64,000 bases of DNA from Aulostomus chinensis (taxonomy: Eukaryota; Chordata; Actinopteri; Syngnathiformes; Aulostomidae). A program made the translations under genes and the position numbers. The DNA lies in the NCBI GenBank assembly GCA_037954235.1, contig JBBMOA010000020.1, forward strand, positions 12,701,677-12,765,676, written 5' to 3'. Of this stretch, positions 44,604-58,100 are shown piece after piece. Position 1 is the stretch's first letter. Every line of letters begins with the position of its first letter. The notes below the pieces were generated by a model. It was not told the DNA's origin. It searched no databases and saw only the letters and a program-made list of their open reading frames with translations.

Positions 44604-45629
44604 GATCGCAGTCTGTATCCACTTCCAGAATTTTATTATTAAAAACTACAAAAACACATGGAGGCCCGGTGGTGGTCTCTGGACTCCAGGCTACTGTTTG
44701 GCTCGGCTCCTCATGTCAGCTCGTCAGATTAATTATTTATCCACTGTCAAAGTTCGATGACTCTTTCTCTCTCTCGTTTCATTTGGTCTCCAAATGAAAG
44801 TCAATTCCAGTCGGATTTTTTTTTTCTTTTTTGTGGGGGGGTCGAAGGCGCACGTCACATTCAGGTGCGCCTGCCTGCTACCAGGTGGAAACTACAAACT
44901 CTGCTGGCACCGCAGAGGGAGCGTGTCAACCTGTGAGACGGACCGCTGTCAGTGCAGACGCGACAAAACTGTAACTTCCGGTCATGACTGTCAAACTAAA
45001 ACTCACTCTACGGTTACTTTACGATAGCAACATAATTTGAGAATTTGATTATAAAGGTATATCAAATGACTGCTGCTTGTAATATTAAGAATGAAATATG
45101 GGGAAAAAAGAAACTTAAAGGCAGAATCAGGCTTTTCTTTTAAATAGAAAAACATTTTGAAGGTTCAGACAAATTCGAAATGTCGCCCATTCTCCTTGGC
45201 AATTGATTTGAGTATCTTCTATTTTTTAAATCCATACAGAAGATATTTTTTTTTCATATATGTGATAATGGCATTGTATTGCAAATATATTTACATTCAA
45301 ATGACGCTGTATAATATGAAAGAATACAAAACAAGAGCACAATAAATGAAAGTCGGACTCTGGCTTATCTAAGAAAGCTGGATTAGGTTAATAATGTGTG
45401 GGATGTGTTATTGAAATATTGATAAAAAATTATGGTATACTATGCAACATTATGAACATACAGTGTGGAAGACAAAGGGAGACTCATGTCAGGGTTGGAC
45501 TATTTCTTTTTAAAAGAAAGAAGACATTTTATGGGCTAATTAATGATGGAGCTCGTTTCAGTAACTGTATTATTCAGTTTTGTCAAAGAAACAGATTTTT
45601 TCTAATTAATGCATCCTCTTGTTAAATGA

Positions 45630-45715
45630 GAGCAGCCAGTGACCAGTGGAGGGCAGCAATACACCTTGGCTGCATCATGTCTACTGTGAATTAAAAGAAG
45701 AAGACTGTGACCTCT
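45630..45715 (+). repeat. Short interspersed-repeat fragment
   Basis: GACCAGTGGAGGGCAGCAAT, ACACCTTGGCTGCATCATGT and GAATTAAAAGAAGAAGA follow each other in an order I recall from a common teleost repeat end. The first piece doubles as a CTCF-like motif. Confidence 0.4.
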
Positions 45716-46538
45716 AAAATTTGTCTGTTCATTTATTCAAACTTTTATTTGAACTGAAATATTTAAAATGCTTCTAAACCAAAATTCCTATATTGATTGA
45801 AGTAGATTCATTAATTTAAAACATATGAACCCTCCCCCCCACACACACACGCAAGATAAAGGGGCACTCTTCTAGCCTATGTTAAACTGATTTTAAATGT
45901 TTAATATTCAAATAGAGACTACATGGAATTAATGTCACCATATCATAGGCAACGGTTGTTCGTGCTTTTATTTTGAAGGTACACGCATTTTGAAGTTTAA
46001 AGCTTCCTCCGGTATCCTTCACTTTCATTTTGGGTTACTTGACACATATTACCGGTCATGCTATGTTCCGTATACTTGCTCCTTGCTAACCATACCCATA
46101 CGCATATGGAGGAGTCCTTACCCACGGTTTTGGTCTCTGTCCTCCCCATCAAAGTTGTCCCAATCCAGGACACTACTACCCCCCCCCCCCCTCCCCCAAA
46201 ACTCTTCCAGTTACTGATCCACTGAGTCTTTACCAAGCCGGAATTCCTGCTCCCTTATCTCATTCATCTCTTTTACCGCCTCTGCGTAGAGCCGTCCAGT
46301 ATTTTAGGAATGCTGATGCGCAGCCTCGCAGACACGCTCGCTCTAAGAATAGACATCAAGAGTGGGAGAAGCCCTCTCCGTACTGCTCAAGATAGGAATA
46401 AACTAATAAACTAATTATTGCACTTTTGCGTGTAAGTCGAACCTGCATTCAGATACTTTAGGATATAAATTAAAAACAAAAATCAATTATACAATCTAAA
46501 AGACAAGCAACACACATTTTCTTGCTCTTAGAATAACT

Positions 46539-46549
46539 TTTATTTTATT
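46539..46549 (-). terminator. Overlapping candidate poly(A) signals, possibly of sobp
   Basis: On the minus strand two AATAAA hexamers overlap (AATAAAATAAA). They lie 5.3 kb beyond the sobp stop, so they would imply a long 3'-UTR. Only weakly supported. Confidence 0.25.
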
Positions 46550-47074
46550 TCATTTTACAAAGAAGTCTCCAGCAAAGCTCTTGGTTATCTATATTCAAAT
46601 ACAAACAATCTGTGAACATTCTACTCAGACAGCGGGCTACATGTGTGACAGTGGAGGTCAAAAAAACAATAACAACAAAAAAACAACAACAAAGGTATTC
46701 AGGCAAAAAAATATCTGTCTGACACCAAAGTGTTTTTTTTCTTCTTTTTTTTCTTTTTTAAATCTAGAATTGGACCAAAAGTCATTATCGGGTCAGAAAT
46801 GGCAATGATTAAAATGTGCAATAAAACCAATAATGGCAGTTCCATTCATGTCTTTTTTGGCCTCCAGTATCAGAGCAGGGGGCCACTTGTTAACACCTCA
46901 GCTATTTGCATGGAGTGATGTCATCAGTGACTCACACAAGCTGTTGACGAAGCCCCCTGACCGGCCGAGGATGACACTGGTGTAACGGCGTGACCCGTGA
47001 TGAGGATGTAGGCTGGAATGAGTGGGGCGACTGTAAAGCATGTTGTCGCTGTAGGTACACTCACACACATTCAC

Positions 47075-47079
<5 letters not shown>

Positions 47080-47123
<44 letters not shown>
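47080..47123. repeat. (CA)n microsatellite
   Basis: A CA run of about 44 bp flanked by imperfect CACAT units. Confidence 0.95.
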
Positions 47124-47128
<5 letters not shown>

Positions 47129-48029
47129 ACACAGAGGCACACTGGACGGATGTAGTTTTGGAATGATGGCAGGGGTGGGGTCACATTTGAAGGTATTCTA
47201 GGAGTAAGTCACGATGGCTACTTATTCCGGGTGACTCTTCATCAAAGTGATACTTCAACCCTTACAAGAGAGTATTTACCTTGTTTTCCCCTCCTGCTTC
47301 ACTTCTTTGAGATTCTAGAACGAAAGAGCCGGCCACATTTTGGTTAGCTTGAAGCTAAAGACCACTGACGCCTAACAACACACAAAACTCTCCAAAATCA
47401 TCTGTTTACAAACTCTCAAGCATATCGTTTGATATGATCCATGTCCTCTTAATCCAAAATATTCAGTAATCCACAAAACTTTAATCTGAGCTAAAAATGA
47501 ACAAACTTTAATGCTATCATGAAAGAACGTGAGCAAGCCGATTCAAGTGAATGCCCCAGCCGGTCGCACTCAGTGCTACCATGAACTAGCGCAAAACAAT
47601 TGGAGGTATAGTTTGCTTGTTTTGCTTGTTTGTTTGTTTGTTTTTTAATCTCAAATCAAAGAGTTTGATGATGCTCTTAAAATATTTTTGGAACCTTTTG
47701 CTGTTGCTTGTAGTTGGCGGCTATTAGCCTCAAGCTAAGCGTACATAGCTGGCTATTTTTGCATTCTTGAGTTCAAAGTGACAGATGAAGAAATGTCTTT
47801 GTGAGCTAGAAAGGAATATGTGTTAGCACTTGAAAGGAAAACTAGCCTTTTTTTGAGTGAAGTATGGCTTCATGAGGTGAGAAACAGCTGACTGTGCCTT
47901 CTTTGCATGACAGTGCTGTACTAGAACAGGATTTGGCTAAAATGATAAACAAATGGCAGCGAGATGAAGAGCAACAGCTATCTACTTGGCATTCGATACC
48001 AGTCGGTTGGCACTGAGTGCAGTATTGGA

Positions 48030-48031
<2 letters not shown>

Positions 48032-48074
<43 letters not shown>

Positions 48075-48081
48075 GGGGGGG
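48032..48081. repeat. (GT)n followed by G10
   Basis: A GT run of about 41 bp ending in an uninterrupted G-run of about ten. Confidence 0.95.
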
Positions 48082-49677
48082 TTAGCAGGCTGCCTCCTGG
48101 TGCAGGCAGGTGCAACGTTTCAAATGGAAACACTGCACTCTAGTGGGGGTACAGTATATAAACATAAGGACAAGCAGAATTTAAGAGCTTCAGCAAATAC
48201 AATCATCACAGGAAAAATAAAACCCACAAGAAATAAAGCACTTTTGTGAATATCTACAGATACATCATCCATAAGTTAATATAACATCAAATAGTATCTG
48301 TTCGACTAGAAAAAGTGAAATCTTAAAATGGGACAAGAAGCCATGTGGCTGGATCAAATGTCATTAAGTGTTCCCAACAGAGGGAACTGTAATACTGATC
48401 ACTGCATACTGCAGCTTTTGAAGGTTGAGTATAATACCAAGATTGGTAATATCACAAGCCTTTCTCTAGAGTCATCTGATCAGAGCCAGAAACATTTAAA
48501 AAAAACCACACACACACACATCTGAATCACAGGATTCGGTTAAACTGCCATATTCAGGTTTTTCAGTTGCAGTGAACATTCACGGCATTTTTAGTGCTGA
48601 AAGTGATTCAGATTCTGATTCGCTATTAGAACTTTGGCAGGTGAAAGGGGACGGTGAGTCTTTAAATCACACATTTAAGGACCAGCGTCATAAAGACGAC
48701 TAAAGTGTTCCATCTCAGCTACTGAATCAGCAGCATCCCCTCAACTTCTGTGCCATTGTACGTCGTTTTTGAGGAGGGAGCATCTCTGCTCTCTCGAAGA
48801 GATCTTATTCTACAGCTCAGTCGTCTGTCCTGACAGCCTCCTCACACTGTGTAAATTGCCCCAAGATACATTTTTAATCCCAGCAGAATTCCTTTCTTTC
48901 CTTGAAAGAAAAGTGAAAGAGCTGAGAAGGAAATCACAGTCAGTCAGTTGTGAGGATTCAAACCTCAGAACTAGTGTGTTACTGTGTACTGTATTTAGAT
49001 TGGGCAGAGAGGTGGAAGCGAGAAGGGTATACTATATTCCTGGCTGTTGGTCAAAAAAATGAAAACGCTCCTGAAGTCTGAGCCCCTGTCGGCCAGGTAA
49101 CCTAAAACCTGGAGTGGGGAGTCAGCGTGGTATATTGGGAGAGGAACAATACGGCTCTTTGTGCAAGCCGGGCAGAGAAAACAAACCGTTTCCCCTGGAA
49201 AGAGATCATGTTCAAGCTCCATCTGAGAAGACCACACAAGGCTGATCAGTGCCCTGTCTGCTATGTGGAGCAATGAGAAGAGGAGGAGGAGGAGGAGGAG
49301 GACGACGACGACAAGGAAGAGAGCATCTGGGCAACTCAAACACACATTAGAGGATTGTCTGACAGGGAAAAGATCTGAGATGCTCCATATTAAACACTCA
49401 CCAAACACAACATAATGCACAAGCCTTCAATAGTTTTTGGTCCAAGACAAAATGTGTGTTGTGTCCGTCCCCCACGTCAACTCGTGATAATATGGCCATC
49501 TGGACTGCTTCCTGGCTTGAAACCCTGCTGGTCAACAGGCAGAGTACCACTCTTGTGAGCTGGCTACACGGTGTTAGCGCTGGTGTTGTCCACAAGAGGG
49601 CGTGGCACTGAATCTGGCACTGCCATACAGTGTTAAACAGGGATCCTGTTCATTAGTTGGAGAGGAAAAACAGGAGA

Positions 49678-49681
<4 letters not shown>

Positions 49682-49708
<27 letters not shown>
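49682..49708. repeat. (GA)n microsatellite
   Basis: A GA tract of about 27 bp between sobp and rock2, continued by imperfect units. Confidence 0.95.
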
Positions 49709-51884
49709 CAAGAGAGAGAGGTTAGATGTTATAGATTCTGGACTGATTCTGTGCAATTTCCACTTCTAGCATATCTTATATCAACCTCTCCTTCTCTGGA
49801 CAATCCGTTCTTATTCCGCCCATTCCACATAAACACTGAGAAGGAGGCTTTTAGTGCTGTCAACAGTACACTCAGATAACTGTCGCACAGGGCACAATCA
49901 AACCAAGAACATCTGGCCTCTTTCTCTCTCACACACTAACACAGAGTTTCATTCAAACACGCATATTAAACGTAAACAGACACACACACACACTCATGTA
50001 AGGGCCAAAAACCAGAGTTCTATACTCCCTCTGTCCCATTGCGTTTTAGTTTCAAAAGCTCAGCGAATACCCATGTGGTAGGATCGGATTACACGAGGCT
50101 ATAAAATATCCCAAATAAACGCAAGGAAAACTAGAAGAAAAAAAAAGTGCTGTTTCCTGAGGTGAAATCCTTCAGTTGGCTGCTGATTCTGTCAGAGAGA
50201 TATTTTCAAAAGACGTTTAACAGTAGAGACAATAGAACCGTACAGCAATATTCAACCCAGAGCACAGAGGTGGCAAAGCTAAGGCCATTCACATACGGCA
50301 GCCAGCTCCCATTACACACGACGCAGGGCCATAAATCCGTCTGCACGACACAAGCAGCATGCTGTGATTTCATATGTATTGGTTACTAAGGGGACGCTTG
50401 AAACCACAACAAATGACAAAAGAGTACAGAGAGAACTCATTTAGTGCGAGGGAATCTTATAATGCTCAGGTAGAAAAAGTTTGAAATTTGTGATGACAGT
50501 TTATGTTGTGCTTTCTATATCAACAGCCGACATTTTTAAATAGGATATATTTATTTATGGTGACACTCAGCCTTTGGAGGGGAAAATGGCGAGAAAAGCA
50601 GGCCACTTGAAATCCAAACCATCTCAGTAATATTAGCGGATTATTTTCAGGACATACAGTAAAATGGTAACATGATCTCATTATGGCAAGATACCAGTGG
50701 GCGAGGACAGACGGGTGGTGTTACAGGCATTTGGACTACAAGTCAGGCAAGTGAAATCAAGAGGGCATTTCATTGGTCCAAAGTAAGGAGACTTTTCTGC
50801 TACACTTAAACAACATCTGGTTGGCAGGGGACAGCAGTGGTGAGAGAAGGGAAGGAAAAGGAGGGAAAGGGAAGGGGAGAGGAGAGTGCCAAAGTCATAC
50901 ATAGGAGACAGACAAGCCAAAGCCAGATTAGGGTGTCACTATGACAGGCGAAATCGAATCGCTCTGGTTTTGTCCATGTGTTTTCTCATGAAGCCCCAGA
51001 GCTCTATCACAGCTGTGGGCTGGCTCTCACATTAACAACGCTTTGTAGTCTGTCTGACAATCATCTCTGTCTCTACAATGACCTCGAAACATGTCTGCGC
51101 TGCCTCACTTTTCATACCATTTCGGGTCACTGTTCGTCAACCTTGCAAGCTCTGTCACTTGTACGAGTTGTCATGTTTCCTGGTTGACACCCAACCTCAA
51201 AGATCTGACTCAGTGGACTGCTTCCACGACAATGATCCCATAAGCCTCTCATACACTGAAACTGTTCTGGACAAAAGCGTGCACTAATTGATTAAAGTGG
51301 AAAAATCCAAAGGCTACCAAATAGGTAAACAAAGAATGTGACTGTCAGGTTATGGCAAAGTAATCGCCTCTCAAAGTGACTCTCACTGCCAGTGCCCTTC
51401 ACCTCCTTCCCCTGTTGTAACCCTAGAGCCCTACGGAGTGCCAGGTTACTAGGATTCTCTCTCTTTGGCGCCATGCTGTTTAGTGACCATGCGCAAACTG
51501 TGATTAAGCTTACCCTGTGTAAATCTGTGGGTGCTCACATTTTCCAATCCTTAGCCAAATGGCATTTTAAAAATGTGTTTTTTAAATTCAACCAACATAT
51601 AACAAAGGAGAGGTTTGCCCCCCCCCCCCTCTTAAGAATGGAACTGGATTGAAAAGCTTTTGTGAATACATCAACTTAATTTCACACTGTGAATTGTTCT
51701 GATGCAGTAAATCCTACATGTTGGGTGTTTGTGGGACGTCTTCTAAAGATGTATTAATGAAAGAATAAGGAGATTACCTTCCTTCCTCTAATGTGCGACT
51801 CAGTCTTAACATGATAACTGCCACTGATGCCACTGCTATCTATACCTCAGCTCGCCTTGTAACAGAATCTCTCACCTCCATCCT

Positions 51885-53777
51885 CTATTTATTCTGATCA
51901 CGGATTCGTAGGCATCGCCTCTTCAGAGCTGGCTCCATGTCTCCCCCGCTGGGCATATTCGCAGGGCTCCGCAGGCTACCCTTGTCCCTGAGTTTGGGCA
52001 AGAGCAGAGGGGTGGTGGTCCCACCTGTCTTTGGCGCTGTGGGAAGGGCATAGGCATGGTCCTCGTCAGGAAAATGGGGGTCCTCTCCTACTTCCCCAAC
52101 TACTGCTAAAGGCTCCTCTGACTGACTGACTGGGCCCTCAACTCGCACTGGGCCAACAACAGAGCACTTATTCTCTTTGATAGCCTCCAACTCACTGAGT
52201 GCTGGGTCTAAAGGTGGTGCTGGTACTCTCTGGAGTAAGGAGGCGTTCGGACTGGCTGGGGTGGTTAAGATAGATGACATCCCATTTGGACCATGGTTTT
52301 GGGATTTCAGGGCAGATGATATGCCATCATATGGATGGTTGCTCCCTGTAGGGCTTGGTGGGGTGTGGGAAGGTGAGATGTGAGAGTCCTGATGATGGTA
52401 TACAGTGTCGTGAGACGGAGAGAGTGTTAGAGAAGGGGTGGGTCTAATGACATCTTGGAACCCTGATTTGGTGCCCTGCCCAGTGCCTGACTCTCCCAGG
52501 CCTGAAAGGTCCACCACTGCATTGGCGTTGGGTTCCAGCTTCACCTGGGTCCTTTGAAGTACTCTTTGTATAACTTGTCGCTCTGACTGTTGTTGCTTAT
52601 AGTCTGTTAGCCCCTCTGACCCTGGGGCAGAGCAGGGGGATGTGTTGTACTGCGCTCTAGGGGACAATGCTCCACTGTGGGGTGTGGATGTTGGCGACGG
52701 GAATGACCTCTCTGATTTGACCCAATCTGTGTCCCTGGCATTCGGGGTGATGGGTGAGGGGAGACCCTGATTCAAGGTTCCACCCAATCGGCCATGTCCC
52801 TCGTGGATTCCTGGAGATTGGGACCTAGTACTTGTGGATCTACTCCTGTCTGTTCCCTCTGGTACAGGCTGTATAACTCCACTGTGACACTGGGTGTCTA
52901 GGGTTGCCTTAGGAGGGACTGGAATGGGGATAGGAATGGGTATAGGGACAGGAAGAGGAACAATGATGGGGTAAGGCACCAGGACAGTGGGCTGGGGTAG
53001 GAGTGGACTAAAGGAAGGAATACCAAAGTTCATTAAAGGGGGCATTGGGACTGGGCCTCTGGGCATCATGTTCAAGGGAGGGGAGTGCAAGCCAGGGAAG
53101 TAGGCTCCTGGGAAGGGATGCATCAGTCCAGGGGGGTTCATAGAAGAGGATGTTGGGGGCTGCAGGTGAGGAGAGTGAGGAGGTCTGTGGATAGGGCTGG
53201 ATGAGGTGCCTGGGTGTCTGGGATGGTTGGCAAGGGGGCTTCTGAGGCCCTGAGCATGAAGAGGGGGTCTGATGAAGGGGATTGGGATCTGAGGTTGATG
53301 TTCCAGAGGAGGGCGTGGAGGAGGGGGAGGAATGGGAGCAGAGTGAGGTGACACTGCTAATGCAGGGGGAGGTGGAAGAGGTTGGATCGGCCTGTCCAGG
53401 GTCCGTAGCCCAGACACAGGGAGCTTAGAAGTAGATGATGATTCTGATGGGGAGATGGATGTGGATTCTGTTGATCCATGAATAGGCATTAGCCGTTTAG
53501 GGGAGAGGTTTCTGTGGCGAGCTTCTCCTGCACTACTGTTGCTGTTCCAAGACTCTGGAGTGAGAAGCTTTTGCCCTGCCACGCTACTGTCCGACCTCCC
53601 TTCCTGGCTGGTTCTGCCTGGGCTGGAGCTGGTGAGAGCTGCACGAGCTTCTCTGTAGAAAACATCCATCTTATACTGATTCAGACATTTGGTGCTGCAG
53701 AACTGGAGCCTCTCCTCTCCAGATCCAAAGTCCAGGTACTCTTTAGTGTGGCGGACATGCTTACACCAGTCACATAC
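51885..53777 (-). CDS. sobp: sobp exon 6, second zinc finger and proline-rich region
   Basis: 1893 nt in phase 0, entered through CTCCTGTACCACAG, ending at the TAG at 51885. It starts VCDWCKHVRHTKEYLDFGSG then ERLQFCSTKCLNQYKMDVFY (second FCS finger), followed by about 590 residues of serine/proline-rich sequence with short conserved islands (MPRGPVPMP, MNFGIPS, VPYPIIVPLPVP) and the conserved basic C terminus. Confidence 0.97.
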   Translation of the reverse strand, partial: VCDWCKHVRHTKEYLDFGSGEERLQFCSTKCLNQYKMDVFYREARAALTSSSPGRTSQEGRSDSSVAGQKLLTPESWNSNSSAGEARHRNLSPKRLMPIHGSTESTSISPSESSSTSKLPVSGLRTLDRPIQPLPPPPALAVSPHSAPIPPPPPRPPLEHQPQIPIPFIRPPLHAQGLRSPLANHPRHPGTSSSPIHRPPHSPHLQPPTSSSMNPPGLMHPFPGAYFPGLHSPPLNMMPRGPVPMPPLMNFGIPSFSPLLPQPTVLVPYPIIVPLPVPIPIPIPIPVPPKATLDTQCHSGVIQPVPEGTDRSRSTSTRSQSPGIHEGHGRLGGTLNQGLPSPITPNARDTDWVKSERSFPSPTSTPHSGALSPRAQYNTSPCSAPGSEGLTDYKQQQSERQVIQRVLQRTQVKLEPNANAVVDLSGLGESGTGQGTKSGFQDVIRPTPSLTLSPSHDTVYHHQDSHISPSHTPPSPTGSNHPYDGISSALKSQNHGPNGMSSILTTPASPNASLLQRVPAPPLDPALSELEAIKENKCSVVGPVRVEGPVSQSEEPLAVVGEVGEDPHFPDEDHAYALPTAPKTGGTTTPLLLPKLRDKGSLRSPANMPSGGDMEPALKRRCLRIRDQNK

Positions 53778-55088
53778 CTGTGGTACAGGAGAGAGAGACT
53801 GTGGGGGGTCACTTAGCTGACAGTTGATCTTTGTACAAGTATACAGAAATAAGAGATGGTTGGATAATGTTAACCCCCTGATAGTAGAAGGCAGCCTACA
53901 GGTGTTTGAAGATGTTAAATCTTGTAATTTAATAAAAAAAAATAGATTAAAGAGAGTATCCTCTTACTCTAACATTGCTGTTCATCTTCATCACCAGTCT
54001 GGGTGAGTCCTCTGTATGGGGGTGCTGGGGGGATCTCTCACCATGGAGATCTTCATCTCTGGCCTGGCAGGGGAAAACCACAGACATGAGGCAGTTAGTT
54101 CGACTTCGTTTTATGGATTAATTGTACAATACATGAGGATGAAACTGTGGTTGCTTTAAATCACACTGTTATCCTGGAATCAATCTGTGGTCATTAACCC
54201 AAATTTGAGAGTCTCAAATAACAAGTGCAAAAAATAGCTTCAAATGAACTGCCTTGTCATACACGGCATCAAATCCTAAAGGTCAGTAAAGCAAAGGGAA
54301 AACACTGAAACAGATACGATTGTCCCACCAAGTAGGGAGATAATGCAGGTGATGTATTGTCATGTTATTAATGATGTTGCCAGTATTAATATGGGAAATT
54401 CCTCTTGATTCATGTAAGCTGATCTGCTGTGGATCCGAGCGCACCCCCCATCCCATTTAGTCGTGTTGAGTTACGACACATGAGGCAGCTGAAGGTAAGG
54501 TATGCACTGAAAGTGGACACCTAGCCCCTGGCCTTCCTCTCAGACAAGCAGCGACAAGCCAATTGCACTGCTTTCCTCCCCACCTCTGAAAAACTAGAGG
54601 GCTTGTAACACACAGTCTGTTCAGCCCACCTTTTTGTCTCTGTTATTGTGTGAATAAACCTATCATAGTATAAACAACAGGGAAGGTGAAAGGCAATATA
54701 GCTGCTCGTCACCCTGCACGTCTGAAGAGGGGATATCCATGTCGTAATGGAAGGTGAAAAATCACGGCAATGTGCATCAGAGCGGTGCGCCGTAGTGGCT
54801 GTTTTCCTGTCCCCTAGACCAAAGCCACTCTAATGGCCGAGCCCTCCTCCATTAACGTGAAACTGATACTAAGTGTCCTCTACAAACTTTGACCTCCATC
54901 TAACCATTTCGATACTCACTCTTCCATAACAACTAGAAAGTGTGTTCTACGACACCCCTCTTTTTAAATTCCAGTAAATGGCTCCAGCCATAATCAGTTA
55001 TGACCTCATAAGCTCAGTTTCCAAAGGTCTTGAGGCCTGAGGTCCTCAGTGTTTGACACGGATTTATTCATATACACCACCTATTTGC

Positions 55089-55165
<77 letters not shown>

Positions 55166-58100
55166 TGTGTGTGAATCTACTGAGTCTTTCCAACATTCTA
55201 ACTTCACCCTTTTGAATTCTTGTTCTGTTGTGGTTGTGATGGTTCCCAATGATGACAATTTGTATACATTTTTATGACCTGCAAGTTTCCACCAACCTTA
55301 TTGCGCTTGAAGTAGGCCCGTCGGCAGGCAGCGAAACACTTCTCACTGCAGAAGCTCTTGAGCTCTGACCCCATACATAGAGAATAGCGTTTTACACCTT
55401 CCTTCTGGCACCAAACACACACTATCTGCACATTCTGCACATCCTCCACTGCAAAAAAAAAGGGGGGGGGGTAGGGGGTAAAGAGCAATTAACAGGAGCA
55501 AAGAGCAAATTGCAAAGCTTTTCAGCAACAACAGCTCATTTCAGAGGGCATGTGGTTGTTGGGTTGAGAGGATCTTGCAAGAGTAATGTAGGAATTAGCC
55601 AGAAAGGACTTCAACATATTAGATGTCACTTTGAAATTTCTTTTTTACAGGTGAAGAGCTTATCAGTGGAAGTGAAGTAGGGTATTCTCAGCATGTTGCC
55701 GACACGTGCCTCCTTTCCACATTTGCGTATCTGGAAATTTAATATAATATATCCTGCTGATTATATAGAAAATGCAGGAAATCTCAAGTTTTTTTCCAAA
55801 CATCCTTCAGGACCGTGAGTAAATGCAGGGGAGGGGCTTTGCAAACACATCTGAAGTCAAAGAGTCACATTGTGTTATATTCACAATGCCTTCCATAAGT
55901 TTTTGGACAGTGAAAGATCCATACTCCTGTCATACAAACAGTAGCCCCCTTAAAGTAGAGCAGGTTCTCTCAGCTCTCCTCTCGGATCCGATCTGGTGCG
56001 ACTGGCTGAAAAAAATCGGATGTCATTCTTTTGCAACCTTTTTTATGTGCATCATCACGTCACATAATAAAACTTTAGGTAGTGTGTTGAATTTCTGAGG
56101 GGACAGTAAACTCAACATAAACGATGATCCAAAGTTAATGATTGATCTCCACCTACACCTGTTTCATCACCAGCGATCGACTCTGCGCTCATTCCAGCAT
56201 ATAACTGTAGAGGGGCGACATATTCGTCGTAGGCCCACGCAGAAATTAGCACCGTCAGGGATTCCCTCATCCGAAAAGTCAGTCGGATATTTACATTGGA
56301 ATTTTGGATTATTCCCAAAAAATATTTTCAAAAATAACAAAAGCTGAGAACACTGACATTTTAGAAATATGGTCTTCACATATTTAGGAATATGGTCTTT
56401 TTTCAAGCGTAATTTCAGTCTTCACGAGTGTAAAGCTAACAGTATGCTATGCACAAAAGATGCTGCGGATGCATGACGTTTGCAACCTGTCTGTAGTCTC
56501 GCTTAACCTCTTTTAGATGTCTTTAAGACGTGTGAGAGTGCGGTATGCCCTGAAGTAGTTTGTTCAGCAGAACAATAAATAATAATATATTAAGCCAGTG
56601 GGAACCGCTGACCTAACATCAGGCACCGGTTGACTTTGACACTATGTTTAACAATGCTAACTTACTTCCTGCGCCTCCTACTGTATGAACAAGTGTGAAT
56701 CTAACGACATCATCGACTGAGGAATGACGTTTCATTAGCACGAATCGGTTCTTCAGGTGATACCTGCTGATGGCTTGATGAGGGGCACGATGACAGGCGC
56801 GCTCTTGTGCTCCTTAGGGGTGGTCAGGGATGTACTGGTTGAGGAAGAAGACGGTGAAGAGGAAGGAACACTGGAGGATTCTCTCTCTCCACTCTTCATA
56901 GCCAAGACTGAGTGACTGACTTTGGCATCCAGGCTCTTGGGTTTTGGCAATGAGTTTTCTGAAACATAAACATAATAGAGAGGAAATTTTCAACTGACAT
57001 CTAATGAGAAACAATAGATGGATGAATGAATGAATGAAACCCGAGACGTTACAACTCCAGGAGAGAGCGTACTTTGCAAATGATGTACAGTGACTCAAAG
57101 CCTGCGCTAAAACCTGCAGAACTTGTTTGATAGTATACAGTGAACTGTTAACCCCTGCCCTCACCTTTTAGCACAGACACATGCTGACGCCTTTCTCTGT
57201 AGTTTCTGATCTCGTTGGCCTCAGAGTCTCTGAGATCTACTTTGTCGTAGCCGTACCATCCCAGGAGCTCATTCATTGTGCTTTCTGCAAACGTCTGCGT
57301 AGCAAAAAAAAAAGAGGAAAAGAATTAAGTGATTAACACTGTGTGTAAAAGGATAGGGTAACTGAGCCATAGGCTGTCTGCAAATGGGAAATAGTGAGCG
57401 TAAATCTTAGGGTTGTTGGTGGAACTTTTTATCCTATGTTAAACATAATCAGACCCTACTACTCTGAATCAATGAGAGGGGTTCTTTCTTTGCTTCAGCC
57501 CTGTTCGAGAAATGAATACAAGCACAGTGGAGTACAGTGTGATGATTTTTCCATGATGTATTTGCGTTGTTTACTCTTGCTAAATCTGAGACGGAAAGGT
57601 TTAAAACCTAACACCAGTGTGAGATCTATGAATCATCCTTTGTTTATCTCCTCTAATTGGAAAAAAGAAGGAGAAAAGAAAACTGTTCTCCGCAGATGTG
57701 TGGTCCCTTTTTTTTTTATTACGACCAGATGAAAAAAAAAAAGCAAAACACAAAGGTCTCTCTCTTTATCCACCCACCTCTCTCTGTGGCTTTGGGAGAA
57801 CCGGATTGGAGGAGAAACCTGATCCGGAACGGGCAGAAATCAGAGCGGGACACCCTACACCATAGCGAGGTCCCACGGTTCTCGGAAATGCCCCGCTCCT
57901 CTCCCTTCTTTCTCCAGTGTCCACCACCACTCTCTCTCTCTCTCTCTCCCTCTCTTTCTCTCTCCTTTCTCTCCTCTAGCAACCCCCCCACACCCTCCCC
58001 ATCCATCCTCCCATCTTCATCATCCTCCCCTCCACCCCAACACCTTCCAGCCCTGACACCCGACACAGCACTGCCTCTCAGGTTTCACCCTTTTCCAGCA

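Larger units (their letters stand above)
44604..51884. other. Spacer between rock2 and sobp (rock2 promoter and sobp 3'-UTR)
   Basis: 7.3 kb. The left part (to about 45.0 kb) should hold the rock2 5'-UTR and promoter. The right part should hold the sobp 3'-UTR of unknown length. There are CA/GT microsatellites (47080-47123 and 48032-48072), a GA tract (49682-49708) and two CTCF-like motifs (45643-45657, 49590-49605). No additional protein-like open frame was seen. Confidence 0.5.
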